A stretch of DNA of 64,000 nt from positions 1 to 64,000 of the forward strand of contig UQHB01000009.1 in NCBI GenBank assembly GCA_900540735.1, read 5' to 3'. Source of the DNA: an uncultured Megasphaera sp. GTDB lineage: Bacteria > Bacillota > Negativicutes > Veillonellales > Megasphaeraceae. A program made the position numbers and the translations under genes. Of this stretch, positions 17,371-26,732 are shown piece by piece. Within the stretch, counting starts at the first letter, position 1; the number at the start of each line of letters is the position of its first letter. The notes under the pieces were generated by a model. The model ran no database searches and was not told the origin of the DNA. It saw only the letters and a list, made by a program, of their open reading frames with translations.

Positions 17371-17494
17371 TGCGTTAAGGGAGTAATCAGTGCAACTTAG
17401 CACAATAGTATCGACATAATGGCGCGCTTCGCCCGGTACTGTTTGAAATGATGAGACTTAAAGGCAGCAAGAGCTGTCTCTAAGTCTCTTTTTT
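17371..17494 (+). promoter_or_regulatory. Likely yybP-ykoY (Mn2+) riboswitch with expression-platform terminator
   Basis: The leader begins TTAAGGGAGTAA, resembling the GGGGAGUA signature of yybP-ykoY aptamers. TTAAG can pair with CTTAA near 17457-17461 to close a P1 stem. That CTTAA is also part of the left arm of a complete intrinsic terminator (17453-17494, ending in six T residues). Ligand-stabilised P1 would therefore prevent termination, the ON logic known for Mn2+-sensing members. The downstream gene is the manganese exporter MntP, which is the classic target. The aptamer call is by eye and needs a covariance search. Confidence 0.7.
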
Positions 17495-17532
17495 GTTGCT
17501 CCTTCATTCCATTATCGAAGAGAGGATATGAA

Positions 17533-18090
17533 ATGAATATTGTAGAATTGTTATTATTAGCCATTGGCCTGTCCATGGATGCCTTCGCCGTCTCTGTCTG
17601 TAAAGGCTTGTCTTTAGGCAAAATCCAATGGAAACACATGGTCATTGCCGGTGCTTGGTTCGGAGGCTTTCAGGCCCTCATGCCTACCTTAGGGTACTAT
17701 TTAGGGACATTCTTTACGGAAATCATTACGACGTATAACTTTTGGATTGCCTTCATTTTGCTCACCATCATTGGTATCAACATGATTCGCGAATCCTTTG
17801 GTCCGGCCGAAGATGTCAGCTCTGATATGGGCTTTTGGACGATGCTCATGATGGCCGTCGCCACGAGTATTGATGCCCTCGCCGTAGGCGTGACCTTTGC
17901 CTTCATGGATGTCGCCATTATCCCGGCTGCCATTACCATTGGCTGTACGACCTTCATCTGTTCTCTTGCCGGTGTCAAAGCAGGCAGCCTCTTTGGCTTA
18001 CGTTATAAAACTAAGGCTGAACGCGTTGGCGGTACAGTCTTAGTCCTCATTGGCTGTAAGATTCTCCTCGATGGACTTGGTATTATCTAA
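17533..18090 (+). CDS. mntP: Manganese efflux pump MntP
   Basis: A 185-aa inner-membrane protein with six predicted transmembrane segments, built as two repeats. The first carries LSMDAFAVSVCKGL and the second TSIDALAVGVTFAF, the paired acidic motifs of the MntP (DUF204) family that exports Mn2+. It is preceded by a perfect promoter and a likely Mn2+ riboswitch, so expression should rise with manganese. Confidence 0.93.
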   Translation: MNIVELLLLAIGLSMDAFAVSVCKGLSLGKIQWKHMVIAGAWFGGFQALMPTLGYYLGTFFTEIITTYNFWIAFILLTIIGINMIRESFGPAEDVSSDMGFWTMLMMAVATSIDALAVGVTFAFMDVAIIPAAITIGCTTFICSLAGVKAGSLFGLRYKTKAERVGGTVLVLIGCKILLDGLGII

Positions 18091-18102
18091 TAAATATATG
18101 CA

Positions 18103-18141
18103 AAAGAGCTATTACGATACGCTTCGTAATAGCTCTTTTTA
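18103..18141 (+). terminator. Terminator of mntP
   Basis: Arms of about 13 bases around TACGCT, followed by five T residues. It may also act on the convergent CoA-transferase transcript. Confidence 0.8.
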
Positions 18142-18156
18142 TATGCCTTAATAGAG

Positions 18157-19500
18157 TTATCGTTTATTGCTATAACGCCAAATCTTCATATCTTCAGCCG
18201 CTTTAATGAGGTCTTCACGGAACTTCGGATGAGCAATAGAAATCAATTTTTCTGCTCGTTCCCATGTCGATGCTCCCATGAGATTGACCATGCCGTATTC
18301 GGTTGCTACCCAATGAGCCTGCGATCGCGGATCCGTGACAATCGTCCCGTTGAGGAGGGTCGGGCGAATACGCGATTCATCTTGTCCTGTCTTTTTATTG
18401 TGGAATGTCGAACGCAAAGCAATGATACTCTTGCCGCCACGCGAACGGTACGCACCATCTGTGAAGTCGAGCTGACCGCCGCTACCGCTGATTTGATGCG
18501 TCCCTGACGATTCAGACGAAATTTGGCCAAAGAGGTCTATATCGATGCAGTTATTAATGGAAATAAAGTTATCAAACTGGGAAATGACGAAGGGGTCATT
18601 GACGTATTCTACAGGATAACCTGCAAGAAAGGGATTGTCATCCATCCAATCATACATATCTTGCGAGCCTAAAGCAAAGGCCCAAACGGCTTTATCTTTA
18701 TCAATAGGTTTTAATTTATTCGTCAGCCGTCCTTCGCGATACATAAGATAAAAAGCATCGACGAGCATTTCCGTATGCATGCCCAAATCTTTTAAATCCG
18801 ATTCGGCAATCATAGCACCGACCGTATTGGGAAGACCGCCAACACCGAGCTGAAGGGTTGCGCCATTCGGAATTTCTTTGACGATCATTTCAGCGATTTT
18901 CGAATCAATTTCATCCCCTGTTTTAAATGGAATCGTTGGCAAAGGAATATTGCCTGCTTCGACAATGGCATCGATTTCGGAAATATGGATGTTTTCACCA
19001 CGACCGCCTAAGACGCGCGGCATAGCTTCGTTCACTTCGACAATGACTTTCTTTGCTTTTTTCGTAAATGCTTCATTATACGACACATTGAGGCCAAAGT
19101 TAAAGAAGCCGTGTTTGTCCATAGGCGCAACAGTAAGCATTGCTACGTCTACGTCACAAACATTCCGATATAAAGACGGCAAATTCCGATAAACCATAGG
19201 AATAAAATTCATTTTTCCTTGAGCACAGCATTTGCGATCATACCCACTCATGTGCCAGTTCATAACCGTAAAAGTATCGCGATTTGGGTCTTGTTCAATG
19301 ACTTCGCGCGGCGTAAAAGAGAAACAATTCCGTACTTTAATATCTTTTAATTCGTCTTTACGCGCAGCCAAGGCCTTATCAAGGAGAATCGGCTGAGATG
19401 TGGTCATGCCATATTCCACCCAATCTCCCGATTGTACGAGTTGTACTGCTTGCTCCGGCGTAGTTAGTTTTTGCCGATACATATCTGTCCATTGCGACAT
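18157..19500 (-). CDS. Acetyl-CoA hydrolase/transferase family CoA-transferase (butyryl- or 4-hydroxybutyrate-CoA type)
   Basis: A 447-aa enzyme of the Cat1/4-hydroxybutyrate CoA-transferase family, which swaps CoA between acyl-CoA and a carboxylate through a glutamyl-CoA intermediate. ATLQLGVGGLPNTVG and the late block GSGGQLDFTDGAYRSRGGK match butyryl-CoA:acetate and related transferases; QISSESSGTHQ lies just before. The start at 19500 (MSQWTDMY) is where family similarity begins. Upstream in-frame codons look non-coding. It fits end-stage butyrate or propionate fermentation; the exact acyl group is not decided. Confidence 0.85.
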   Translation of the reverse strand: MSQWTDMYRQKLTTPEQAVQLVQSGDWVEYGMTTSQPILLDKALAARKDELKDIKVRNCFSFTPREVIEQDPNRDTFTVMNWHMSGYDRKCCAQGKMNFIPMVYRNLPSLYRNVCDVDVAMLTVAPMDKHGFFNFGLNVSYNEAFTKKAKKVIVEVNEAMPRVLGGRGENIHISEIDAIVEAGNIPLPTIPFKTGDEIDSKIAEMIVKEIPNGATLQLGVGGLPNTVGAMIAESDLKDLGMHTEMLVDAFYLMYREGRLTNKLKPIDKDKAVWAFALGSQDMYDWMDDNPFLAGYPVEYVNDPFVISQFDNFISINNCIDIDLFGQISSESSGTHQISGSGGQLDFTDGAYRSRGGKSIIALRSTFHNKKTGQDESRIRPTLLNGTIVTDPRSQAHWVATEYGMVNLMGASTWERAEKLISIAHPKFREDLIKAAEDMKIWRYSNKR

Positions 19501-19663
19501 ATAGTTCACCAAATCCTTTCTGTATGTAGTACATCGTTTAATTTCGTTCGTTCTTTCACAAATTATTATACGGCATTCCCTAAGGTTATACAAGAACTAT
19601 AGAGAAAGTATATTATACTTTTATGGCATGGAATTTATAATAATCTATGCCAGATTATCTATG

Positions 19664-19704
19664 ACAAAAGCCTGTATGACAGGCATATGTCTATCACACA
19701 GGCT
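19664..19704 (-). terminator. Terminator of the EF-G paralogue gene
   Basis: Eleven-base arms with one mismatch (19669-19679 and 19694-19704) and a short T run on the minus strand, 18 bases past the stop. Confidence 0.6.
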
Positions 19705-19721
19705 CGGAGAGAGAGGGAAAA

Positions 19722-21797
19722 TTATTCTTTTTTCGTTTCTTGCGCTTTAGCTACAATAGCATCCATCATCTTTTTCGGGACTTCTTCATAATCAAAGAAG
19801 GTCATATTAAAGGTCCCTTTCCCTTGGGTCATAGACCGCAAAGCTGTGACATAACCTTTCATTTCAGCTAACGGCACTTGGGCTTTGACGACAATAATGC
19901 CTTTACGGTTGCGATGATGTTCCATACCGAGGATACGACCGCGGCGACCGCTGAAATCGCCCATAACATCGCCCATAAATTCTTCTGGAATGACGACATC
20001 AACGTTATAAATCGGTTCGAGAATAGTCGGATTGGCTTCAGGCACGCCTTTCTTCAAGGCCAACGAAGCAGCTACTTTGAAGGCTAATTCCGATGAGTCG
20101 ACAGTATGATACGAGCCGTCTTTTAACGTGACTTTGACGTTAATCATAGAATAGCCTGCAATGAGTCCTTTATCGAGTGTTTCTTTCACGCCTTTTTCGA
20201 CAGCCGGGATGTACTGACGCGGTACGGCACCACCGAAGATATCATCGACAAATTCGAAGGTTTCGCCGTTTGTAAGCGGTTCAATATCGAGGACGACATG
20301 ACCGTACTGACCGTGACCGCCACTCTGTTTTTTATGTTTCCCTTCAGCTGTGACTTTACTCTTAATCGTTTCGCGGTACGGAATATAGAGGTCTGTAATG
20401 ACACCTTTGACACCATATTTCCGTTCCATCTTGGTCATGATGTGTTCCAAGTGAACATCGCCCATGCAATGAACAACGATTTGTTTCCCTTCGACGCTCT
20501 TTTCGACTTGGCATGTCGGGTCTTCTTCGCTAATCCGAAGGAGGGCATTCATCAATTTTTCTTCTTCCCCTTTCTTTTCCGGCACCATAGCTACTGTATG
20601 GAGCGGATTCGGGAAGCGGACTGGGTCGTAAATGATCGGGAAGTCCGGTGTAGCAAAGGTATCGCCAGTCTTAGCATTGGCAAGTTTCGGAATGACCACA
20701 ATATCACCGGCAATGGCTTTGGTAATAGAGAGTTGTTCTTTCCCAATGAGGGTCATCATTTTGCCGAGTTTTTCTTCTTTATTTTGCGTAATGTTATAGA
20801 GTTTGTCGCCGTCTTTTAATTCGCCAGAGAAAATGCGGACATAACTCAATTTACCAGCAAAGGGGTCAATCATCGTCTTGAAGACAAAACCTGTGAAGGG
20901 TTTATCCGGATAAACCAAGACCGGTTCATCTGTCTTAGGATTCGTACCCATCATGACTTTTTGCGAAGCTGCAGGCATATACGTAATGATACGGCGCAGT
21001 AATTCGTCTGTCCCAATGTGATGAATGGCACTGCCGCACATGACCGGGCACACACGGCCGGTGAGCATACCTTGGCGCAGGCCGTGACGCAATTCTTCAA
21101 TGGTCAATTCGTCACCGTTCAGGTATTTTTCAAGGAGTTCGTCGTCCCCTTCAGCCGCAGCTTCCATGCACATTTCCCGGACTTCACGCGCTTTAGGCAT
21201 GTATTCAGGCGGCACTTTGATTTCTTCGCTCTTGCCGTTTTTCCATTCCCACGCGACCATTTTGCACACGTCAATAATGCCGCGGAAATCTTTCCCTTCG
21301 CCAATCGGAATCTGGAGAGGCATGATAGCTTTGCCAAAGACCGCACGCATTTTTTCTAAGGCACCAAAATAATCGGCATTATCGCCGTCCATTTTGTTGA
21401 CATAGACCATACGCGGCAATTTTAGTTCCACGCCGTAATCCCAAGCCCGTTCCGTATCCATTTCCACGCCTGATTCGGCTGAGACGACGAGCAAAATGCC
21501 GTCACTCGCGCGCAGTGCTGCCCGCACTTCACCGCAAAATTCGGAGTACCCCGGTGTATCGATAAAATTGAGTTTGTGATCTTCCCATTCGCAAGGCGCA
21601 ATACCAAGTTGAATCGTGACATTACGTTTAATTTCTTCCGGTTCATAATCCATGATATGTTTGTTGTCTTTTCCCACGCCAACGGCATCGACAGCACCGC
21701 AAGCGAGTAACAACGATTCAACGACAGCTGTTTTACCAGCACCGTCATGAGAAAGGACAGCTACGTTACGAATCTTATCACTTGTGTATTCTTTCAT
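19722..21797 (-). CDS. Elongation factor G-like GTPase (EF-G paralogue)
   Basis: A 691-aa translational GTPase with the full EF-G domain layout. The P-loop is SHDGAGKT (instead of AHIDAGKT), switch II is DTPGYSEF and G4 is NKMD. Domain IV contains the HKKQSGGHGQYGHVV block, and the C-terminus carries the MGDVMGDFSGRRGRILGME motif. Many anaerobes keep such a second EF-G; roles in recycling or stress have been proposed for other paralogues, but none can be assigned here. It is monocistronic with no ribosomal protein neighbours, so it is not the main fusA. Confidence 0.9.
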   Translation of the reverse strand: MKEYTSDKIRNVAVLSHDGAGKTAVVESLLLACGAVDAVGVGKDNKHIMDYEPEEIKRNVTIQLGIAPCEWEDHKLNFIDTPGYSEFCGEVRAALRASDGILLVVSAESGVEMDTERAWDYGVELKLPRMVYVNKMDGDNADYFGALEKMRAVFGKAIMPLQIPIGEGKDFRGIIDVCKMVAWEWKNGKSEEIKVPPEYMPKAREVREMCMEAAAEGDDELLEKYLNGDELTIEELRHGLRQGMLTGRVCPVMCGSAIHHIGTDELLRRIITYMPAASQKVMMGTNPKTDEPVLVYPDKPFTGFVFKTMIDPFAGKLSYVRIFSGELKDGDKLYNITQNKEEKLGKMMTLIGKEQLSITKAIAGDIVVIPKLANAKTGDTFATPDFPIIYDPVRFPNPLHTVAMVPEKKGEEEKLMNALLRISEEDPTCQVEKSVEGKQIVVHCMGDVHLEHIMTKMERKYGVKGVITDLYIPYRETIKSKVTAEGKHKKQSGGHGQYGHVVLDIEPLTNGETFEFVDDIFGGAVPRQYIPAVEKGVKETLDKGLIAGYSMINVKVTLKDGSYHTVDSSELAFKVAASLALKKGVPEANPTILEPIYNVDVVIPEEFMGDVMGDFSGRRGRILGMEHHRNRKGIIVVKAQVPLAEMKGYVTALRSMTQGKGTFNMTFFDYEEVPKKMMDAIVAKAQETKKE

Positions 21798-21906
21798 ATA
21801 TAAATCGCCTCCTGTAAATCACGTTTTACTATATAAATTCGTGACACGGAGTCGATTTCCTTCTTTGCTATGCTTTTTTTCTAAAATAGTTATGAATGAA
21901 ATGAAA

Positions 21907-23109
21907 TTATTTAGCGTATTTAGCCAGGCCCTTGAAGACGAGAGAAGCCATTAATTCCACGCCAATAGGTAAGCAATCTTCATCGACTGCAAATTTCGCA
22001 TTGTGCAGCGGGTAGACAGGTGCGCCTGGTTTCGTTGCACCGAGCCAGAAGAAGCCGCCTTTATATTTTTGTAAATATCCAGAATAATCTTCTGCCGTCA
22101 TGGCCGGTTCTGCAATGACCGGGACAGCAGCGTCACCGAAGCATTCCCGTGCTGTCGACGCAATCAATTCGGCTTGGTCCGGTTCGTTGACTACAGCTGC
22201 ATAGCCCCGTTCGTAGTCGAGTTCGCTCGTCGTGCCGTACATAGCATCGAGGCCTTTTAAGAAATTCCCTAAGTTAGTTTCCACTGTATCTTGTGCTTCT
22301 TTGTCGTACGTACGGCATGTCCCTTCGAGGACGACCGTATCGGCAACGATATTGTACCTCGTACCACCGTTGATTTTACCAATCGTCAAGACCGTCGGAT
22401 AGAGGGGATTAATTTGACGGCTAATAATATCCTGCACAGCCGTAATGAATTGGCCTGCTGCGACGATAGCGTCGACACCTTTATGGGGCATGGCAGCATG
22501 GCTCGATTTCCCATGAATCGTAATCTGTACATGGTCCGACGCAGCCATCATAGCACCGGCACGAACGCCGATTTGCCCGGTCGGGAGGGTCGGCCATACG
22601 TGGAGGCCGTAAATGGCATCGATGCCGTCGAGGACACCAGACGCAACGATAGCTTTCGCACCGCCAGTAGGAGATTTTTCTTCAGCAGGCTGGCAGACGA
22701 AGACGACGTTCCCAGCGATTTCATCTTTCAGTGCCGAGAGAACCATGGCTGTACCGAGTAAAATCGACATGTGGCCGTCATGACCGCATGCATGCATTTT
22801 GCCGGGGTTCTTCGATTTAAAAGGTAAATCTGTTTCTTCAGGAATAGAAAGAGCATCCATATCAGTCCGGAGGGCAATGGTCGGGCCGGGCTTTGCGCCG
22901 TAGAGCGTGCCAATGACGGCATGGAGGCCTGCTACGGTTTCTTGAACTTCGATGCCCAGGGACCGCAAGGTCTTTGCCATAAGAGCAGACGTTTCTACTT
23001 CTTCATACGATAATTCCGGGTTTTCGTGGATTTGCCGCCGTAATTCACAAATTTTCGGCGTATATTGTTTCACTAATGCTTCAATTTTTTCTTTTGTCAC
23101 CATACTCAT
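21907..23109 (-). CDS. M20D amidohydrolase (hippurate hydrolase/N-acyl amino acid amidohydrolase type)
   Basis: A 400-aa dinuclear metal hydrolase. RTDMDALSIPEE and HACGHDGHM carry the first metal ligands and CQPAEEK the catalytic Glu pair. The lid domain has HGKSSHAAMPHKGVDAI, and PLHNAKFAVDED contains the final ligand His. It removes acyl groups from N-acyl amino acids or small peptides in the cytoplasm. The start at MSMVTKEK follows an AAAGGAGCAC site. The following 255 bases (23110-23364) are AT-rich intergenic sequence with no clear gene. Confidence 0.9.
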   Translation of the reverse strand: MSMVTKEKIEALVKQYTPKICELRRQIHENPELSYEEVETSALMAKTLRSLGIEVQETVAGLHAVIGTLYGAKPGPTIALRTDMDALSIPEETDLPFKSKNPGKMHACGHDGHMSILLGTAMVLSALKDEIAGNVVFVCQPAEEKSPTGGAKAIVASGVLDGIDAIYGLHVWPTLPTGQIGVRAGAMMAASDHVQITIHGKSSHAAMPHKGVDAIVAAGQFITAVQDIISRQINPLYPTVLTIGKINGGTRYNIVADTVVLEGTCRTYDKEAQDTVETNLGNFLKGLDAMYGTTSELDYERGYAAVVNEPDQAELIASTARECFGDAAVPVIAEPAMTAEDYSGYLQKYKGGFFWLGATKPGAPVYPLHNAKFAVDEDCLPIGVELMASLVFKGLAKYAK

Positions 23110-23364
23110 AGTGCTCCTTTACTTAATGGAATAGAAAGTATATAAAAAGTTTCTTTTATTCATAAATTACGTTTTATTATACCATAGTATGATGGGAAAA
23201 TAAAGTCATTTTATATGTTAAAATCGGAATTAAACGATGTTATTTAAAATACTTTTTAGGCATTTTATAAGTGTTAATGACAAGTATTAGACATTATAAG
23301 CTTGCGTATTTATACTAAGGCCAAGAAGAGAAATTCTATTACACTACGCAAAGGAGCATCTATC

Positions 23365-24507
23365 ATGAAAACACGTTATCTTGGTCAACTTCCCGTTTCC
23401 GCCATTGGCTATGGTTGTATGGGCCTGTCCCATGGCTATGGCCCTGTACCGCTAGCGAAAGACAGTATCCACTTAATCCATCAGGCCTATGACTTAGGTT
23501 GTACCTTTTTCGATACAGCCGAAGGCTATGGCGACGGGGCTAATGAAGAACTCGTCGGCAAGGCCATTGCCGAAGCCATCGCTCCGCTCATAAAAAAAGG
23601 TAAAATCCGGGCTTGGGGCCTCTCCCAATGCACAGCAGACACACTGCGCCGTGCCCATCGGATTACGCCGGTCACAGCCGTGCAAAGTGAGTATTCTATT
23701 ATGGAGCGCATGTTTGAAGCAGATGTTATCCCAACGTGCCAGCACATGGGCATTGGCTTTGTCCCCTTCTCGCCTTTAGGGGCTGGGTTCTTATCCGGTA
23801 AATACCATGCTGGCGACCATTACGAAGGCGACGATGTGTGCCGCGTTATTACGCGCTTTACTGATGATAATGTCCGCAAAAATAATACGAATTATGATGC
23901 TTCTGTCGATGCCTCTACGTCAGCGAGCATCGTCGACCACGACGGACAGCGCATGGGCACGACAGAGCTCATGGCCCGGGACATTCAGCAACAAGTACAG
24001 GGAGACCTCTTCCTCATTCATGCGGCAACGCCGTACCCGACGAACTTTGATGATGTCGTCGATCAAAACCATACAGAAGCAGCCCAGCAAGCCTTCCCAG
24101 CCCTGACCAATACGGTGGACATGAGCAAGTATGACATCATCTTCATTGGCTATCCGAACTGGGACTACGGCGCGCCCATGGCAGTGCGGACGTTTTTAGA
24201 AGAATATGACCTCACAGGCAAGACAATTATTCCTTTCTGCGCCTATGGCACTGGGGAACTCTCGTCCAGTGTCCGCCAACTAAGCCGTTCTGTCCCAAAG
24301 AGCACCGTTACGGCCCCCTTTGGCATTAGCCGCGCTGACATGGCGCAAGCCGATGCTAAACTGGCACAGACCATGACTTCATTATGGGCCATGAATTTTG
24401 CGGCACTGTCACCGATCCGGGACCGAGCAATTTTGCCATTGGCGACCGCATCGTCTTTGGGGCAAACTTATACTGCGGCCACTGCGACATGTGCCAGCAA
24501 GGATTAG
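23365..24507 (+). pseudogene. Chimeric remnant: aldo/keto reductase fused in frame to a flavodoxin-like domain
   Basis: An open frame of 380 codons made from pieces of two genes. Residues 1 to about 65 are the start of an aldo/keto reductase (YLGQLPVSAIGYGCMGLSH, FDTAEGYG). About 100 residues of the barrel are then missing, and it resumes at PLIKKGKIRAWGLSQ and runs to FTDDNVRKN (about 23880). It passes without a stop into a flavodoxin_4-like domain lacking its N-terminus (IVDHDGQRMGTTELMA, then YDIIFIGYPNWDYGAPM). The last 45 codons are an out-of-frame reading of the next gene. A ribosome site (AAAGGAGCATC) is intact, so a chimeric protein might still be made, but the deleted core makes reductase activity unlikely. 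Confidence 0.8.
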
Positions 24508-24942
24508 AACATCTTTGCCGCGAAGTAGACGGCACCAACTATATCGGTTTCGTCCGTAATGGTGCCTATGCCCAGTATTTCTCCGGCCCTGCCAAAAATG
24601 CGTACGCCCTGCCCGATACAGTATTTAATAAAGCAACAGCCCTCATTGACCCGCTCATGGTCGCGTACCATGCAGTCAAGCATTCCCATATTACTCTCGG
24701 CTCGAAAGTCCTCGTCGTCGGCAGCGGCATTATTGCTCAAATGATTGGCGGCCTTGCTAAGAAAATGGGCGCATCTTACGTAGCTATGGCAAAAATCAGT
24801 GACGTAAAAATCGCCCAATCCCGTACGATTGGTGAATTTGATGCGTACTTTGATGAAACAGACCCAACCTTCATCGAGAAAATGCAAGCTACTACAGCCG
24901 GTGGCTTTGATGTAGCCTTTGAAGCAGCTGGAGCTGACCTAT
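24376..24942 (+). pseudogene. Zinc-dependent alcohol dehydrogenase fragment
   Basis: The frame begins abruptly at FIMGHEFCGTV and continues through GDRIVFGANLYCGHCDMCQQGLEHLC (structural-zinc cysteines) and the KVLVVGSGIIAQMIGGLA dinucleotide fold to FEAAGAD. The N-terminal 50 residues or so with the catalytic Cys, and the C-terminal 100 or so, are absent. It is joined out of frame to the flavodoxin remnant on the left and to the hydrolase signal peptide on the right. It belongs to the threonine/sorbitol dehydrogenase branch of MDR enzymes. Confidence 0.8.
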
Positions 24943-25778
24943 ATGTTAAAAGCCCATCTCTTCACTGCTCTCTTAGCAGGCTTTCTCTCTCTTGCCAGTA
25001 CAGTAGTCCTCCAAGCCAAGGCGACAGATTACTTGCCTACACCCCAATCAGGCGTGACCATGAAGAAAGTTACGTTTATGAATAATACGACAAGAATGAC
25101 TGGGAATATTTATTTACCAGCCCATTTCGATAAGACGAAGAAATATCCTGCCATTTCCGTAGCCCATCCTTGGGGTGGTGTCAAAGAACAGACAGCCAGG
25201 ATTTATGCCCGAAAATTAGCGGAAAAAGGATTCATTACCCTTGCCTACGATGCGTCTCATTATGGCGAAAGCGAAGGCACGCCGCGGTATGAAGAAAATC
25301 CGGCTGAATGGATCGACAACATTCATAGCGTCATCGATTACTTAAGCAATACCCCAAATGTCGATGCAAACCGTATCGGTGCACTCGGTATTTGCGCCGG
25401 TAGCGGCTATACGATTGCGGCGGCAGAGACAGACCCACGCATTAAAGCTGTAGCCGGTGTGTCTACGTATGATGTCGGTGATGCGTCCCGCAACGGCCTG
25501 CGTAATGTCTGGCCTGTCAATAAGGAACAAGTCTTAGCAGAAGCTGCAGCCCAACGGACAATCGAAGCAGCTGGCGTCCCTGTACGGATTGACAAGCTTT
25601 TGCCGGCGAAAAGGCCCAATCCCGTTACTTCAGCGAAGATTCGTACGCCTTGGCGAAAAATCCGAAAAAATTATACATTATTCCCACAGCAACACACTTT
25701 GACTTGTATGATAAGCCAGAATACGTCAATCAAGCTGTCGAAAAATTAACAGACTTTTTCACCCATAATTTACAATAA
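24943..25778 (+). pseudogene. Secreted alpha/beta hydrolase with internal deletion and frameshift
   Basis: It starts with its own signal peptide (MLKAHLFTALLAGFLSLAS to about residue 27), then a dienelactone-hydrolase-like fold: ISVAHPWGGVKEQ, YDASHYGESEG and the nucleophile region GALGICAGSGYT (Cys at the nucleophile elbow). After QRTIEAAGVP the sequence jumps, losing about 90 residues, to RYFSEDSYALAKNPKK. That block is in another frame and runs to TAA at 25776-25778, including ATHFDLYDKPEYV with the catalytic His. So both an internal deletion and a frameshift are visible. Confidence 0.8.
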
Positions 25779-25782
25779 CCAT

Positions 25783-25830
25783 AAAAAATACCGTTGCCCC
25801 TATCTTCATAGGTAAGCAACGGTATTTTTT
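25783..25830. terminator. Bidirectional terminator
   Basis: Perfect 15-base arms (25783-25797 and 25816-25830) with A/T-rich ends. It separates the convergent hydrolase and LysR remnants, showing the original gene order is kept here. Confidence 0.85.
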
Positions 25831-26220
25831 ATATATCTATGTCTGTATCCACTGTTGTCTCCTGCGGGCCAGCGACGGCCTCTTGCAAGGCCTCAATGAA
25901 ACGCCGCAATAAGGCGTCATCGCTTGCGTTCGTTTCCACACGACGACGTTGCCACTTTCTATAGCCGGTTTTACAGGACGCATGCAAAGCTCTGGAAAGG
26001 TCGTTTCAAAATACGTACCCATAGCGAGGCCCATGCCGTGGCGCACTGAGATTTGCTTATTATAAGACGACAAATTGAGGGTCCCTACTGTATGAATGTC
26101 TTCCATGTATTTACCAAACCAATTTTCTAATTGATTCTTCACGGCCAAGCGTGCCGGTAAGATCAACTTTTCCCCGATTAAATCGGCTGGTGTAATCGCT
26201 TTCCGTTGCCGCAACGGCAC
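25829..26220 (-). pseudogene. LysR-type regulator, C-terminal effector-domain fragment
   Basis: The frame opens at MPLRQRKAITPADLIGEKLI and follows the second half of a LysR substrate-binding domain (NQLENWFGKY, VRHGMGLAMGTYFE). A frameshift near VVVWK then moves the natural ending (ASDDALLRRFIEALQEAV) into another frame that stops at about 25829. The DNA-binding half is missing: at 26220 the fragment abuts the truncated cupin gene, so one deletion removed both genes' 5' ends and the shared promoter. Confidence 0.75.
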
Positions 26221-26663
26221 CAGCCTGTCCCTCGCACGCAGCAGAATACGTCCAAGGGACAGGAACGACAGAAAAAGTCGCCACCCCTACGACACCAACT
26301 TTAAATCCTTCTACGTATTTTACAGGTAAGGCCTATGTTCTGCCCCTCTTTGGCGAAACAGGCTCGACGACCTATGGCGGTGCTTATGTTACCTTTACAC
26401 CGGGAGCCCGCTCCCATTGGTATACCCATTCTGGTGGACAACGCCTGATCGTCGTGAAAGGTACCTTATGGACACAAGTTTGAAATGGGCCCAAAACGAT
26501 TGCGAAAGAAGGCGATACGGTCTGGTGCCCGCCAGGAATCAAACATTGGCATGGCGCGCCGCCAAATGAAGAAGTCTTACAGCTGACATTAACAGAAAGT
26601 CGGAATGGTGCTAACGTGACCTGGTTAGAACCGGTAACGGACGCCCAATATAATTCTAAATAA
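26221..26663 (+). pseudogene. Cupin-domain protein remnant
   Basis: The frame has no start: it opens at the deletion junction in what looks like the end of a signal peptide (CPSHAAEYVQ). It then gives a cupin barrel with metal-site histidines in GARSHWYTHSGGQRLIVVKG and HWHGAPP. A TGA at 26481-26483 (TQV-stop-NGPK) interrupts where Trp is expected, a one-base change. It ends at TAA 26661-26663. This type of cupin often travels with the aldo/keto reductase-flavodoxin-hydrolase set seen to the left. Confidence 0.75.
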
Positions 26664-26732
26664 ATTGCTTTTCAATTCTCTTCAGACAGCGTATAATTTG
26701 AAATGAAATCGCAAGATGAAGGAGGATTACTC

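Noticed and set aside
26481..26483. A second selenocysteine UGA in the cupin remnant
   Set aside because: The residue position is expected to be Trp (one-base change), no SECIS-like hairpin was noticed close by, and the gene lacks a start.
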